Source of the DNA: Chloroflexota bacterium
GTDB lineage: Bacteria; Chloroflexota; Dehalococcoidia; SM23-28-2; RBG-16-64-32
Direction: 5' to 3'
Assembly (NCBI GenBank): GCA_022561095.1
Contig: JADFRV010000112.1
Location: forward strand, 1 to 7,417
Length of the DNA: 7,417 nucleotides
Shown here one piece after another: positions 6,664 to 7,417 of this stretch. Made by a program: the position numbers and the translations under genes. Numbering within the stretch: position 1 is the stretch's first letter; the number at the start of each line of letters is the position of its first letter. The notes below the pieces were generated by a model. The model saw only the letters and a program-made list of their open reading frames with translations. It ran no database searches and had not been told where the DNA came from.

Positions 6664-7417
6664 CGGGGCCCGGTGGGGGCGGCGCCCGTATCACCGGTCG
6701 CTTGCACCTCCGCGCCCTCGATGTGTATCTCCGGCAGCCATTCCAGCCAGCTTGGGAAGTACCAGTTCCAGTCGCCCAGCAGCTCCATGCTCGCCGGCAC
6801 CAGCACCATGCGGATGATCGTGGCGTCGAGGATGATGGCGACGGCGAGGCCGAAGCCCACCTGCTGGAAGACCACCAGATCGCCGGAAGCCATGCCGCCG
6901 AACACCGCGACCATGATCAGCGCCGCGCCGGTGATGATACTTGCCGTCTGGCGCAGCCCGTAGGCGACGGAGGCCGTGTTGTCGCCGGTCTCGTCGTAGC
7001 GCTCCTTGATCCGGCTGAGCAGGAACACGTGATAGTCCATCGAGAGGCCGAACAGGATGGCGAACAGGAATAGCGGAAGCCAGGACTCGATGACCGGCGA
7101 CTCCCGGAAGCCAAACACTTCGTTGCCAATGCCCTCCTGGAAGACGAGCACCAGGATTCCGTAAGCGGCCCCGACCGACAACAGGTTCATGACGACCGCC
7201 TTCAGCGGCACCACGATCGAGCGGAAGACCACCAGCAGCAACAGGAAGCTGAAGCCGAGCACGAAGGTGAACACGAAGGGCAGATAGTCCTTCTGCGCCT
7301 GGACGCCATCGACGGTCTCTGCCGTCGGACCGCCGACGAAGATATCGGCCGTCTCGTCTGGGAAGGCGGCCGGGATGTAGTCGTTTCGCAGGCGCTCTAG
7401 CGCGGATTTCGACTCCG
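6660..7417 (-). CDS. MMPL/RND-family transporter, C-terminal part
   Basis: An open minus-strand frame enters from the right edge and stops at 6660 (251 residues visible). It begins in a periplasmic-loop tail (GGPTAETVDG). Five membrane segments follow: YLPFVFTFVLGFSFLLLLVVF, the PLKAVVMNLLSVGAAYGILV stretch, LFLFAILFGLSMDYHVFLL, ITGAALIMVAVFGG and VGFGLAVAIILDATIIRMVL. This matches TM8-12 of an MMPL protein. The SMDYHVFLLSRIKE motif carries the Asp-Tyr pair (codons at 7037-7032) that relays protons in MmpL3-type pumps. The short tail after the last segment has WNWYFPSWLEWLPEI and ends in a Gly/Ala/Thr-rich stretch. It is expected to export lipids or other hydrophobic compounds using the proton gradient; substrate unknown. 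The N-terminal half lies outside the window. Confidence 0.93.
   Translation of the reverse strand, partial: ESKSALERLRNDYIPAAFPDETADIFVGGPTAETVDGVQAQKDYLPFVFTFVLGFSFLLLLVVFRSIVVPLKAVVMNLLSVGAAYGILVLVFQEGIGNEVFGFRESPVIESWLPLFLFAILFGLSMDYHVFLLSRIKERYDETGDNTASVAYGLRQTASIITGAALIMVAVFGGMASGDLVVFQQVGFGLAVAIILDATIIRMVLVPASMELLGDWNWYFPSWLEWLPEIHIEGAEVQATGDTGAAPTGPR

Overview
The window looks like a GC-rich bacterial chromosome segment. A Chloroflexota lineage (Dehalococcoidia/SAR202-like) is my best guess. The reasons are a T-box leader in a high-GC genome, a CaiB/BaiF-type CoA enzyme, an MMPL transporter, and short repeats with tgtcat(g/t)ctgagc ends of a kind I associate with such genomes. This placement is inference from gene content; no phylogeny was run.

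Layout. Nearly everything left of 5350 reads on the minus strand. From right to left the order is tRNA-Ala(GGC) (5344-5269), a leucine-specific T-box riboswitch with its terminator (about 5245-4952), an MgtC/SapB-family membrane protein (4858-4355) and leucyl-tRNA synthetase leuS (4362-1918, overlapping the previous stop by 8 bp). After leuS comes a 537-bp spacer holding two tandem 219-bp repeats. Then come an SRPBCC-fold protein (1380-883) and, with an ATGA overlap, a secreted protein that runs off the left edge (886-1). On the plus strand, divergent from the tRNA, is an alpha-methylacyl-CoA racemase-like CaiB/BaiF protein (5494-6663). It converges stop-codon to stop-codon with the C-terminal half of an MMPL/RND-type transporter on the minus strand (6660 to the right edge).

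How the parts work together. The T-box carries a CUC specifier, the AGUA/GAA loop-E pair, an AGAGAG bulge, a GCUG loop, the UGGU antiterminator bulge and a mutually exclusive terminator. Uncharged tRNA-Leu(GAG) should therefore switch on the mgtC-like gene and leuS together. The tRNA-Ala gene ends only 23 nt before the T-box and the only convincing promoter lies upstream of the tRNA, so the leader may be made as part of a tRNA transcript.

The most unusual structure is the 219-bp tandem repeat at 1381-1818. Each unit joins a copy of the first 39 bp (13 codons) of the SRPBCC gene to a MITE-like element with 13-bp terminal inverted repeats. The result is three consecutive in-register starts and two decoy reading frames ahead of the intact gene. 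The rest of the window is ordinary metabolic and transport gene content.
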